A stretch of DNA of 12,108 nt from CAYGZA01 sp964354135 (GCA_964354135.1 CAYGZA010000212.1:1-12108), one strand, 5' to 3'. Positions 5,885 to 12,108 are shown, counted from the first letter of the stretch. Made by a program: numbers and translations. The notes: generated by a model from the sequence alone, not told the origin.

Positions 5885-5966
5885 GGGGAATTCCCCTGAG
5901 AGCGTTCCGGGGACAGTATAGGGAATTCGGTCGGGTGCGGAATAGTTGTGTATCTGTCCCCGGAAC
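5885..5966. repeat. GGGGACAG inverted repeat cluster, with AATAGTTGTGTAT copy 2
   Basis: GTTCCGGGGACAG (5904-5916) is the exact reverse complement of CTGTCCCCGGAAC (5954-5966). A GGGGAATTCCCC palindrome (5885-5896) lies just to the left and a further CCCCGGAAC follows at 5970-5978. Positions 5941-5965 are the second copy of the repeat at 5322-5349. Confidence 0.7.
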
Positions 5967-6042
5967 TGGCCCCGGAACTAGCTCTCGAATAGCATAGCGT
6001 ACGGGGGTCATACCGGACAAGACTGAATAGGACGCTAGTGCC

Positions 6043-6156
6043 ATGCGAAGAACTGTTGGGTCTCCGACGTTCCCGCTCGTGTTGTTCGTCCTTACAGTGT
6101 TGATCTCAATCTGCCTGGCCTACTTGCTGCCGTGGCTAGCAGCTATTCTCAGGTAG
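6043..6156 (+). CDS. Possible 37-aa single-pass membrane peptide
   Basis: ATG at 6043 opens a 37-codon frame ending in TAG at 6154-6156. The peptide starts MRRTVGSP and is then hydrophobic from about residue 10 to the end (FPLVLFVLTVLISICLAYLL), finishing LPWLAAILR. The positive N-terminus and a ~24-residue hydrophobic span make a credible inner-membrane segment. An AGGA (6029-6032) lies 10 nt upstream, a weak and distant Shine-Dalgarno. It sits between a repeat cluster and the Gfo/Idh/MocA gene. It may be a chance frame. Its strongly membrane-like composition is the only support, and no function can be given. Confidence 0.4.
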   Translation: MRRTVGSPTFPLVLFVLTVLISICLAYLLPWLAAILR

Positions 6157-6446
6157 CGATCCAGGATCCAGGGCGCAAAGAGGACAGGCGGCCGTTAAGA
6201 CGACGCGGAGCGGAGCCGGGCAAGAAACGCGAGTCTGGCGGCCAGAAGTGCGGCTCGGCAGGAGCCTCGCCCTCCTGGAACCACGCAATGTCGTTTAGCC
6301 GAAATCGTAACGCACACTTGACGACCGCCGTATCGCCTGACATCCTGTGTCTTGTGCAGGCCACCTGCACGCGAACATCGTCCCATCCAACGTCTGCAAC
6401 AGGAACTGCAGCCATTGAAAAGTCCTTCCCTCATGGAGCCAAGCCG
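6157..6446. other. Upstream region of the Gfo/Idh/MocA gene
   Basis: It holds one hairpin repeat (6250-6280). The reading frame is open back to 6132, but the extra residues are low-complexity and lack family similarity, so I treat the stretch as untranslated. No clear promoter was recognised. Confidence 0.4.
6250..6280 (-). repeat. REP-like hairpin with GGAG head
   Basis: On the minus strand it reads GGAGGGCGAGGCTCCTGCCG then AGCCGCAC. GGCTC/GAGCC (6252-6256 and 6262-6266) forms a 5-bp stem with a 5-nt loop. GGAG is a known variant of the GTAG REP head. From memory, closely similar sequence is scattered in planctomycete genomes, but I could not check this. Confidence 0.45.
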
Positions 6447-7772
6447 ATGAGCCACCCCGATAGCGTCTCCCGCAGGCAGTTTCTCCGCCGCACGGCGGCC
6501 CTGGCCGCAGCCGGCGTCGCCGTGCCCTATCTTGTTCCCTCCGGCGTGCTGGCCGCGCAGGGCAAGCCCGGGCCGAACGAGCGGATCGGCATCGGCGGGA
6601 TCGGCGTGGGCCGGCAAGGGAGCGGCGTGGTCGCCGCGGCGGCCGCCTCGAAGCAGGTCCGCATGGTCGCCTTCGCCGACGTGAACCGCAAGACGGCCGA
6701 GACCATGTCGAAGCGCTTCAAGGCCGAGCCGTGCAAGGAGTACCGCAAGCTCTTGGAGCGCAAGGACATCGACGCGATCATCACCGCCACGCCCGACCAC
6801 TGGCGGGCCTTGGTGTGCATCCACGCCGCCCAGGCCGAGAAGGACATCTACGCCGAAAAACCGATGAGCCTCACCATCCGCGAGGGCCGGCTCATGGTCG
6901 AGGCGGTCCGCAAGCACAAGCGGGTCTTCCAGACCGGCAGCCAGCAGCGGTCCGACGCCCGCAACCGTTTTGGGTGCGAGCTGGTCCGCAGCGGCCGGAT
7001 CGGCAAGGTGCAGAAGGTTATTGCCCACAACTACCCGAGCCCTTGGGAATGCCGCCTGCCCGCCCAGCCGGTGCCCGAAGAGATCGACTGGGACTTATGG
7101 TGCGGGCCAACGGAGGTCGTGCCCTATCACATCGACCTCTGCACGCCGCGGGCCAGGCCGGGCTGGATCTCGTTCCGCCCGTATTCCGGCGGCGAGATGA
7201 CCGGGTGGGGCGCCCACGGCCTGGACCAGGTCCAGTGGGCCCTGGGCATGGACGAGAGCGGTCCGGTGGAGCTTTGGACCGAGGGCGAGAAGTTCAACCC
7301 GCCGACGTACACCAAGCCCGACTCCCAGACCCGCGGCAACAAGATTTGCAGCAAGCCGAAGGTCTTTTTCCGCTACGCGGGCGACATCGTGATGGAGCTG
7401 GGCGACGGCCCTGCCGGCGGGGCGACCTTCATCGGCGAGAAAGGGAAGATCTCGATCGACCGCAGCAAGTGTACCTCCGATCCGCCCGAGATCGCCGAGG
7501 AGCCGATTCGCGCCAACGAGGTCCACCTCTACAAGAGTGACAACCACATGCAGAACTGGCTCGACTGCATCCGGTCGCGCGAGAGACCCGTTGCCGACGT
7601 GGAGATCGGCCACCGCTCGACCGCCGTTTGCCACCTGGGCAACATCGCCCGCTGGGCGAGGCGGAAGCTGAAGTGGGACCCGGTCAAGGAGCAGTTCGTG
7701 GGCGACGAAGAGGCCAATGCGTATTTGGATCGAAAACGTCGGAAGCCTTACGACCTGCCGGAGGCGGTGTAG
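6447..7772 (+). CDS. Tat-exported Gfo/Idh/MocA family oxidoreductase
   Basis: A protein of 441 aa, starting at ATG 6447 with GGAG (6435-6438) 8 nt upstream; this start places the Tat motif SRRQFLRR at residues 8-15 followed by a hydrophobic segment and likely cleavage near AAQG (~37-40). A Rossmann fold begins RIGIGGIGVGRQGSG (46-60), with the cofactor acid at FADVN and the family motif AEKPM (136-140), whose lysine is catalytic. The C-terminal domain includes GWGAHGLDQVQWAL and ends in a helix region typical of planctomycete members. The enzyme would oxidise or reduce a sugar or derivative using tightly bound NAD(P). Tat export fits folding with cofactor before transport. The substrate cannot be told. 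The next gene, 170 bp downstream, is a Tat-exported ThuA-like protein, suggesting a shared carbohydrate role. Confidence 0.92.
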   Translation: MSHPDSVSRRQFLRRTAALAAAGVAVPYLVPSGVLAAQGKPGPNERIGIGGIGVGRQGSGVVAAAAASKQVRMVAFADVNRKTAETMSKRFKAEPCKEYRKLLERKDIDAIITATPDHWRALVCIHAAQAEKDIYAEKPMSLTIREGRLMVEAVRKHKRVFQTGSQQRSDARNRFGCELVRSGRIGKVQKVIAHNYPSPWECRLPAQPVPEEIDWDLWCGPTEVVPYHIDLCTPRARPGWISFRPYSGGEMTGWGAHGLDQVQWALGMDESGPVELWTEGEKFNPPTYTKPDSQTRGNKICSKPKVFFRYAGDIVMELGDGPAGGATFIGEKGKISIDRSKCTSDPPEIAEEPIRANEVHLYKSDNHMQNWLDCIRSRERPVADVEIGHRSTAVCHLGNIARWARRKLKWDPVKEQFVGDEEANAYLDRKRRKPYDLPEAV

Positions 7773-7821
7773 GGAAGGACGAAGGAAGGACGAGGGATGG
7801 ATGAGGGATGGATGAGGGATG
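7773..7821 (+). repeat. 11-bp purine tandem repeat
   Basis: Units in register from 7773 are GGAAGGACGAA, GGAAGGACGAG, GGATGGATGAG, GGATGGATGAG and then GGATGAG. The strand is almost pure purine. It begins immediately after the stop codon of the oxidoreductase. Confidence 0.85.
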
Positions 7822-7884
7822 AGGGCCGTAGGGTGCGTGCTCGCACGCACGCAGGGCCGTAGGGTGCGTGCTTGCACGCACGCG
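7822..7884 (+). repeat. Two tandem 31-bp GTAG-headed hairpin repeats
   Basis: The unit AGGGCCGTAGGGTGCGTGC + (T/C or T/T) + GCACGCACGC occurs twice with a 31-bp period (GTAG at 7828-7831 and 7859-7862). Each contains a perfect 8-bp stem GTGCGTGC/GCACGCAC (7833-7840 with 7843-7850, and 7864-7871 with 7874-7881) and a 2-base loop. The GTAG head plus palindrome is the REP signature. They lie between the two Tat-exported genes and could protect or end the upstream mRNA. Confidence 0.8.
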
Positions 7885-7942
7885 GCAAGTAGAAGCGGGG
7901 CATGGCATCCAACTGGCAACCAGACAGCGAGAGGATTGACCT

Positions 7943-8818
7943 ATGACGAACAAGCCGACCGACCGAAGGGAATTCCTGCGCCGTAGCGCCGCGGCAGCCG
8001 CGGGTCTCACATCTTTCGCCGCGCCGTGGGTAAGCGGTGCTGCTCGCGTCCGCCAAGCCCGCGGAGAAGACCGGCCCGCCAAGAAAACCAAGATCGTGCT
8101 GATCGGCCACAAGCCGGATCACCCGCCGGGCACGCACCTCTACCTGCCGGATAGCCATCTGATGGCCAAGTGCCTGCGGCAGACGCCCGGCGTCGAGGCG
8201 ATCGTGTCCGCCGGGTGGCCCAAGGACCCGGCGGTCCTGGAAGGCGTGAAGGCCATCGTGCTCTACACCAGCCCCGGGGCCGACATCCTCTTCAAGGGCC
8301 CGCACGCCGATCAGGCCGACAAGCTCTTCCAGCAGGGCGTGGGCCTGGTAGCGATCCATTGGGGGACCGGCATCCGCGACGCGAAGGACGAGAAACTGGC
8401 CGAGTGCTACCTGGCCCACCTTGGCGGGCTGTTCGGCGTTGCCGGATCGGGCATCGATTTCGGCGCCTCGAGGGTCCAAGTGCTCGATCCGAAGCATCCC
8501 GTCTTGCGCGGCTGCGGCGACTACGACCTCAAGGACGAATGGTACCTGAACCTCAAGTTCCTGCCCGCCGCCAAGCCGCTCTTGAAGGTCCGCGTGAAGG
8601 ACAAGGACCAGGTGGTCGCGTGGGTCTACGAGCGACCGGACTCGAAAGCTGGGCGATCTTACGGAAACACGCTGTTCCATTTCCACGAGAACTTCGCCGT
8701 GGAGCCGTTCCGCCGCGCTTTGGTCAACGGCATCCTCTGGACCGCCCACTGCGAGATTCCCGAAGGCGGCGCCCCTTGTGCGGTCACCGCCGAGGACATG
8801 AAGCTGCCCAAACCGTAG
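7943..8818 (+). CDS. Tat-exported ThuA-like domain protein
   Basis: A protein of 291 aa. GAGAGGA (7929-7935) lies 7 nt before the ATG. A Tat signal DRREFLRR (7-14) precedes an alanine-rich core, with cleavage near residue 33-40. The rest (~49-270) is a ThuA-like, class-I-glutamine-amidotransferase-like fold: KIVLIGHKPDHPPGTHLY at the start, VKAIVLYTSPGADIL, then GVGLVAIHWGTGI and a late GRSYGNTLFHFHENF. ThuA proteins act in trehalose or other disaccharide use, often beside Gfo/Idh/MocA oxidoreductases as here. In planctomycetes such domains are frequent and mostly uncharacterised, so the exact reaction is unknown. Both neighbours have Tat signals, so they should work in the same compartment. 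The stop codon lies directly against a REP-like hairpin. Confidence 0.88.
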   Translation: MTNKPTDRREFLRRSAAAAAGLTSFAAPWVSGAARVRQARGEDRPAKKTKIVLIGHKPDHPPGTHLYLPDSHLMAKCLRQTPGVEAIVSAGWPKDPAVLEGVKAIVLYTSPGADILFKGPHADQADKLFQQGVGLVAIHWGTGIRDAKDEKLAECYLAHLGGLFGVAGSGIDFGASRVQVLDPKHPVLRGCGDYDLKDEWYLNLKFLPAAKPLLKVRVKDKDQVVAWVYERPDSKAGRSYGNTLFHFHENFAVEPFRRALVNGILWTAHCEIPEGGAPCAVTAEDMKLPKP

Positions 8819-8835
8819 GTCAGGCGCTGCCTGAC
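8814..8835 (+). repeat. GTAG-headed REP hairpin at the ThuA stop codon
   Basis: CGTAGGTCAGGCGCTGCCTGAC: GTAG (8815-8818, containing the TAG stop) is followed by GTCAGGC (8819-8825) pairing perfectly with GCCTGAC (8829-8835) around a 3-nt loop. The stop codon of the ThuA gene is therefore part of the REP head. No T-run follows. Confidence 0.7.
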
Positions 8836-8844
8836 ACGGACTGG

Positions 8845-8943
8845 GAAAAGGGGTCAGAACTATTTGTGGTGGTAGATGCCGGCTTAGCCTCTCGCGGCAA
8901 AGCCGTCACTTCTGAGGCGGGAAAAGAGTTCTGACCCCTTTTC
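8845..8943. repeat. Long inverted repeat GAAAAGGGGTCAGAAC
   Basis: Perfect 16-bp arms (8845-8860 and 8928-8943) enclose 67 bp, within which GGCTT/AAGCC (8881-8885 with 8900-8904) can form an inner stem. The layout is like 90-203 and 5413-5478. GGGGTCAG-type arms of this kind are known from REP or RAYT-linked repeats in several phyla, by memory only. No coding frame is present. Confidence 0.75.
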
Positions 8944-9070
8944 GCCACTCTTTCGGGGGTCCGCTGCATCTGTGCGGAACCCAATTTGCCCTCCCGGCGA
9001 CTAATCTCCGCTCCGTGGCGCAAAATGATCCTATGGAAAGGCGGTTCCACCGCGGCGGAAACCAAGCCCA
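8944..9070. other. Upstream region of the sigma factor gene
   Basis: It should contain the promoter of the sigma factor / VIT-VWA operon, because the preceding repeats separate it from the ThuA gene. I see no consensus -35/-10 pair, as expected if an ECF-type promoter is used. The ribosome-binding site is weak (GCGGAAA at ~9056). Confidence 0.35.
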
Positions 9071-9667
9071 ATGGACCAACAGCAAGAGCGGCAGCTCGCC
9101 GAGGGCTTACGCGAGGGCACGATCCACGCCTGGCACGCGCTGTACGACGCGTATGCCAAGCCGATCTGGCGGTACGTCGCGAGGCTGATGGGGGCGCCCA
9201 GCCCGGACGTGGCCGACGTGGTCCAAGAGACTTTCTTGGCCGCGGCCCGCTCGGCCCGCACCTACGACCCCGAGAGGGGCTCCCTTTGGTGGTGGGTCGT
9301 CGGGATCGCCAGGAAGCAGGTGGCCCTTTGTTACCGCAAGCGCCAACGGCAGGATCGAGTCAAAGCGGCAGGTGAGTGGCTGGCAACGAAAGGACGGGCA
9401 GTGATCCACTGGCTGGAACGCCGCCAAGAGACCCCGCCCGAGGCACTCGTCTCGGCGGAGTTGGCGACCTTGGTTCGGGGGGCGTTGAGCGAGCTTTCGG
9501 CCGACTACCAGGGCCTCTTGACGGCCCGATACCTGGACGGCGTGCCGGTCGAGGAGATTGCGGCGAGAGAGGACAGCAGCGTCACGGCGGTCCGGTCGAA
9601 GCTTGCCCGGGCCCGCCGGGCGTTTCGAGACACGTTTTCACGAGGCGTTTTCGTAGAACGGCCATGA
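9071..9667 (+). CDS. ECF-type RNA polymerase sigma factor
   Basis: A protein of 198 aa. Region 2 spans ~15-85: ALYDAYAKPIWRYVARLMG, then PDVADVVQETFLAAARSA (the core-binding and -10-recognition helix) and YDPERGSLWWWVVGIARKQ. Region 4 spans ~130-187: ALSELSADYQGLLTARYLDG, then VEEIAAREDSSVTAVRSKLARARRAFRD, the helix-turn-helix reading the -35 element. ECF sigmas redirect RNA polymerase to a small regulon after a membrane signal. The linker (~100-125) is a little longer than usual. The last codon overlaps the next gene by ATGA, so the two are translationally coupled, the usual layout of a sigma factor with its membrane regulator. I infer it is held inactive by, or works with, the downstream protein. 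Confidence 0.92.
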   Translation: MDQQQERQLAEGLREGTIHAWHALYDAYAKPIWRYVARLMGAPSPDVADVVQETFLAAARSARTYDPERGSLWWWVVGIARKQVALCYRKRQRQDRVKAAGEWLATKGRAVIHWLERRQETPPEALVSAELATLVRGALSELSADYQGLLTARYLDGVPVEEIAAREDSSVTAVRSKLARARRAFRDTFSRGVFVERP

Positions 9668-12108
9668 ACCCGAACGAGAACTGGGACGAAGAGCGACTGG
9701 CGGAACTGCTCGCCTTGGCCGGGAAGGACGCGGTCCCGCCCGACGAGGATTTCCTGCGCGCTCTGTGCGAGCGCTCGGCCGAGGTGTTTGCCGGACAGTC
9801 GTCCCCTGAGATCTCCCAAGCCGTAGGCTGGGGCACAGCCCCAGCTTTGCGGGCTGGGGCTGTGCCCCAGCCTACTCCTATGCCCGAGAGGAGGCGTCGT
9901 ATGGTGGTCTTCATGATCCGCGGTTTGGCGGCGGCGTTGGCGGCGAGCGTGGTGGTCGTGGCCACGCTCTTCTTCGGTCCGTCCGGCGGCGACTCCGCCT
10001 TGGCCTTCGACCAGGTGCTCCAGAGGGTGGCTGCCGCCGAGTCGTTGCACATGAAGGTCACCCGCGAGGGCAAGACGAGCGACGTCTGGGTCCGCCGTCC
10101 GCAGCAGCTCCGCTGGAACGAGCCGGACGGGACCTACCGCGTGGCCCGCGAAGGCCGGGTGTGGTCGATCGACGAGAAGGCCAATCGGGCGACCTCGCAG
10201 CCGGCGGTCTTCTTCCGCGGTGCGCCGGCCGGGCTGGACGCACTGGCCCTCTTGGACCTCTCGCTGGAAAAGGAGAGCAGGCGGGCGATTTCGGGCCTGA
10301 AGCCTGCCGAGCGGCTCCAGCGCGACGGCCTGGACTGCCTCGTTTACCGCTTTCGAACTCCCTGGAAAGACACCCAAGTGGAGATCGAGGCCCTGGTCGA
10401 TGCCGGCACCCAGTTTCTCCAATCGCTGGAGGCCAAGACCGATCGCGACGGCCGGCTCGAGCCGCTCAGCAAACTGACAATCGTTGGCCGCGGCGAGCCG
10501 GTCGCCGAAGAACTCTTCGTCGTCGGCCAGACGCTCACCGAGGACGGCCGCATCGGCAAGGTGATCGATGCCCAAGGGATCGTCTCTGTCAAGCCCGTGA
10601 TGCGGGAGCGATGGACCCCGGTGGACGGCCGGATGCTGGTCAAGCCCGGCGATTGGCTCCGCACCGACCCGCGGGGCGCCAACGCGGTCACGGTTCGCCT
10701 AGTTCCCCAGACCGACGTAACGCTCGGCCCCGGCTCGCTGGTGGAAATGGCCACGCCGAAGCAGCTCCGCGTCGCCGCCGGCGAGCTGAAGATCGTCACC
10801 GCCCCCAAGGCCCCCGTCGAGCTGATCGGCCCGGGCCAGCAGAAGATCACCGTCGAAGGGACGGCGCTCTACCGCGTGCAAGACGAGAAGCTCGTGCGAT
10901 TGGACCAAGAGCCGCTGTGGCTCCGCGGCTACGAGGGCCGGACGAGCAACGAGTCGATCGGTTCGCTGGTGGCCACGATCGACGGCCGCAACGTGCCGCT
11001 CACCGTCGGGTACCACAAGGTGACCGTGGACGTCCGCGACCAGATCGCCCGCACGGTGATCGAGGAGTCGTTCGTCAATCGTACCGGCGAAACGCTGGAG
11101 GGCGTTTTCCACTTCCCGCTCCCGCAGGACGCCTCGATCTCCGGCTTCGGCATGTGGATCGGCAACACGCTGGTCGAGGCCGACATCGTCGAGAAACAGC
11201 GGGCACGCGAGATCTACGAGGAAATCCTCCGCGAGAAGCGCGACCCGGGTCTCCTGGAGTGGACCGGCGGCAACATCTTCAAGGCGCGGGTCTATCCCAT
11301 CCCCCGCCATTCGGAGAAGCGCATCAAGATCAGCTACACGCAAGTGCTGCCGATGAAGGGGAGCCGCTACCGGTACCAATACGCCCTGCAGAGCGAGCTC
11401 TTGAAGCAGCACCCGTTGCGCGAGCTGGCGATTGACGTAAGGATCAACTCCGCGGTGCCGCTCAAGACGGTCACTTGCCCCACGCACACGACCCGCAACG
11501 ATCAGACGGCCCAGTCCGCCCACGTGGAATTCACCGCGCAGGAGTATACCCCCACGCGGGACTTCGAGGTCGTGGTCGAGGTGGACGGCCGCCAGGCCGA
11601 CGTGGTGATGGTCCCGCACCGCCGCGGCGACGACGGGTACTTCATGGTCCAGCTCACCCCGCCGGCCACGAACGGCAACTGGGACCGGGAGCTGGTCTCC
11701 GACGGCGAGCCGCTGGAGCTGGTGATTCTGGCCGATACTTCGGCCTCGATGGACCGGGACTCGCGGGGCAAACAGGCGGAGCTGGTGGCCGCGATCCTCG
11801 CGTCACTCGGCCCGAGGGACCGGTTCAACCTGGCCGCTTGCGACGTGGATGCGCGCTGGGCCTTTGAGAAGGCCGTGCCGGCGCAGCAGAAGAACATCGC
11901 GGCCGCCCGGCAGCTCCTGGCCGATCGGGTTTCGCTCGGCTGGACCGACTTGGACAAGGCGTTCGCCTCGGTGCTGGGGCACTGCGGCCCGAAGACCCAC
12001 GTGATCTACCTGGGCGACGGCATCGTCACCACCGGCGATCAAGACCCGGTGGCGTTCGCGAAGCGGCTGCGGCGGCTCTACGAGGAGCGGGTGGCGGGTG
12101 GCGGGTGG
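9664..12108 (+). CDS. Single-pass membrane protein with LolA-like, FecR-like, VIT and VWA regions (3' end outside window)
   Basis: The frame opens at ATG 9664 (ATGA overlap with the sigma gene) and stays open for 815 codons to the window edge. Residues 1-79 are cytoplasmic (DEERLAELLALAG..., like a short zinc-less anti-sigma N-terminus). A membrane helix spans ~80-104. Next, ~115-290 (FDQVLQRVAAAESLHMKV...) resembles LolA-type lipoprotein-carrier or MucB-like beta domains. Residues ~300-400 (KPGDWLRTDPRGANAVTVRL...VTLGPGSLVEM) look FecR-like. A VIT domain lies at ~450-563 (FVNRTGETLEGVFHFPLP, QRAREIYEE). The VWA domain carries the MIDAS motif DTSAS (691-695) with T761 and D785 as further candidate metal ligands. 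It is probably the periplasmic sensor or anti-sigma partner of the coupled ECF sigma. An in-frame REP pair (9823-9875) adds residues ~54-71. Confidence 0.88.
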   Translation, partial: MNPNENWDEERLAELLALAGKDAVPPDEDFLRALCERSAEVFAGQSSPEISQAVGWGTAPALRAGAVPQPTPMPERRRRMVVFMIRGLAAALAASVVVVATLFFGPSGGDSALAFDQVLQRVAAAESLHMKVTREGKTSDVWVRRPQQLRWNEPDGTYRVAREGRVWSIDEKANRATSQPAVFFRGAPAGLDALALLDLSLEKESRRAISGLKPAERLQRDGLDCLVYRFRTPWKDTQVEIEALVDAGTQFLQSLEAKTDRDGRLEPLSKLTIVGRGEPVAEELFVVGQTLTEDGRIGKVIDAQGIVSVKPVMRERWTPVDGRMLVKPGDWLRTDPRGANAVTVRLVPQTDVTLGPGSLVEMATPKQLRVAAGELKIVTAPKAPVELIGPGQQKITVEGTALYRVQDEKLVRLDQEPLWLRGYEGRTSNESIGSLVATIDGRNVPLTVGYHKVTVDVRDQIARTVIEESFVNRTGETLEGVFHFPLPQDASISGFGMWIGNTLVEADIVEKQRAREIYEEILREKRDPGLLEWTGGNIFKARVYPIPRHSEKRIKISYTQVLPMKGSRYRYQYALQSELLKQHPLRELAIDVRINSAVPLKTVTCPTHTTRNDQTAQSAHVEFTAQEYTPTRDFEVVVEVDGRQADVVMVPHRRGDDGYFMVQLTPPATNGNWDRELVSDGEPLELVILADTSASMDRDSRGKQAELVAAILASLGPRDRFNLAACDVDARWAFEKAVPAQQKNIAAARQLLADRVSLGWTDLDKAFASVLGHCGPKTHVIYLGDGIVTTGDQDPVAFAKRLRRLYEERVAGGGW
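9823..9875 (+). repeat. In-frame BIME-like REP pair inside the VIT/VWA gene
   Basis: Two perfectly complementary 23-bp arms (9823-9845 and 9853-9875) flank TTTGCGG. Each arm is itself GTAG plus a hairpin, GCTGGGGCACAGCCCCAGC (8-bp stem, ACA loop). It adds about 18 codons without breaking the frame, between the cytoplasmic region and the membrane helix. The heads match those of the 3435-3542 element (GTAGGCTGGGxC). Confidence 0.85.
12089..12108 (+). repeat. GGGTGGC heptamer tandem repeat at the window edge
   Basis: GGGTGGC at 12089-12095, again at 12096-12102, and GGGTGG at 12103-12108. It lies within the VWA coding frame. A 7-bp unit is not a multiple of three, so changes in copy number would shift the frame. 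The array continues beyond the window. Confidence 0.6.

Noticed and set aside
6132..6446. N-terminal extension of the oxidoreductase to an upstream ATG
   Set aside because: It would bury the Tat signal peptide more than 100 residues inside the protein. The ATG at 6447 has a Shine-Dalgarno and places the twin arginines correctly.
7822..7884. CRISPR-like array
   Set aside because: There are only two directly adjacent 31-bp units with no spacers, each a palindrome with a GTAG head, and no cas genes. It fits REP-type repeats.
9823..9875. Intrinsic terminator
   Set aside because: The stem is strong but lies inside an open coding frame and is not followed by a T-run.
10161..11435. Plus-strand frame of ~424 codons inside the VIT/VWA gene
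   Set aside because: Composition is RRPG-rich noise typical of a shifted frame in GC-rich DNA. The overlapping frame has VIT, FecR-like and VWA features.
1..12108. tRNA, rRNA or riboswitch genes
   Set aside because: By eye I found no cloverleaf, rRNA core sequence or known riboswitch consensus. A covariance-model search could change this.

Overview
The window looks like a planctomycete chromosome (Pirellulales/Thermoguttaceae type). This is inferred from GC-rich codon use, paired Tat-exported Gfo/Idh/MocA and ThuA-like proteins, an ECF sigma factor translationally coupled to a membrane VIT/VWA protein, and unusually dense short palindromic repeats. I could not run a database search, so no species is claimed.

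Layout. 1-440: the 3' end of an IS3-family transposase, with a ~114 bp non-coding inverted-repeat element inserted in its last codons, then a CAATAG-rich leader. 441-2189: an unrecognised 223-aa protein (+) facing a PD-(D/E)XK-like nuclease with a DUF5655-like tail (-). 2190-3266: a UPF0175 antitoxin / DUF3368 PIN toxin pair behind an extended -10 promoter. 3267-3729: debris, with a hairpin, the last residues of a probable DegT-type aminotransferase, and a double REP-like repeat. 3730-5169 (-): an exported GH30-type glycoside hydrolase carrying an in-frame amber codon just after its signal peptide. 5170-6446: a repeat-rich stretch with a truncated exported protein and a possible 37-aa membrane peptide. 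6447-8818: two Tat-exported proteins, a Gfo/Idh/MocA oxidoreductase and a ThuA-like protein, probably acting on sugars. 9071-12108: an ECF sigma factor overlapping by ATGA a large single-pass protein that runs off the window. That protein joins a short cytoplasmic region, a membrane segment, LolA-like and FecR-like regions, a VIT domain and a VWA domain.

The strongest theme is repeat invasion. At least four hairpin loci begin with GTAG, the tetranucleotide head typical of REP sequences moved by RAYT (Y1 transposase) proteins. Two of these are inverted pairs (BIME-like). At least three further loci have long perfect inverted repeats (13-18 bp arms). These repeats sit in or beside broken genes (IS3 transposase, DegT remnant, 5516 protein), and one pair lies in frame inside the VIT/VWA gene. 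No RAYT gene is in the window, so any mobilising enzyme would act in trans.

The best leads are the amber-interrupted GH30 gene, the IS3 insertion whose removal rebuilds both a hairpin and a conserved-looking C-terminus, the in-frame REP pair, and the sigma factor / VIT-VWA module.
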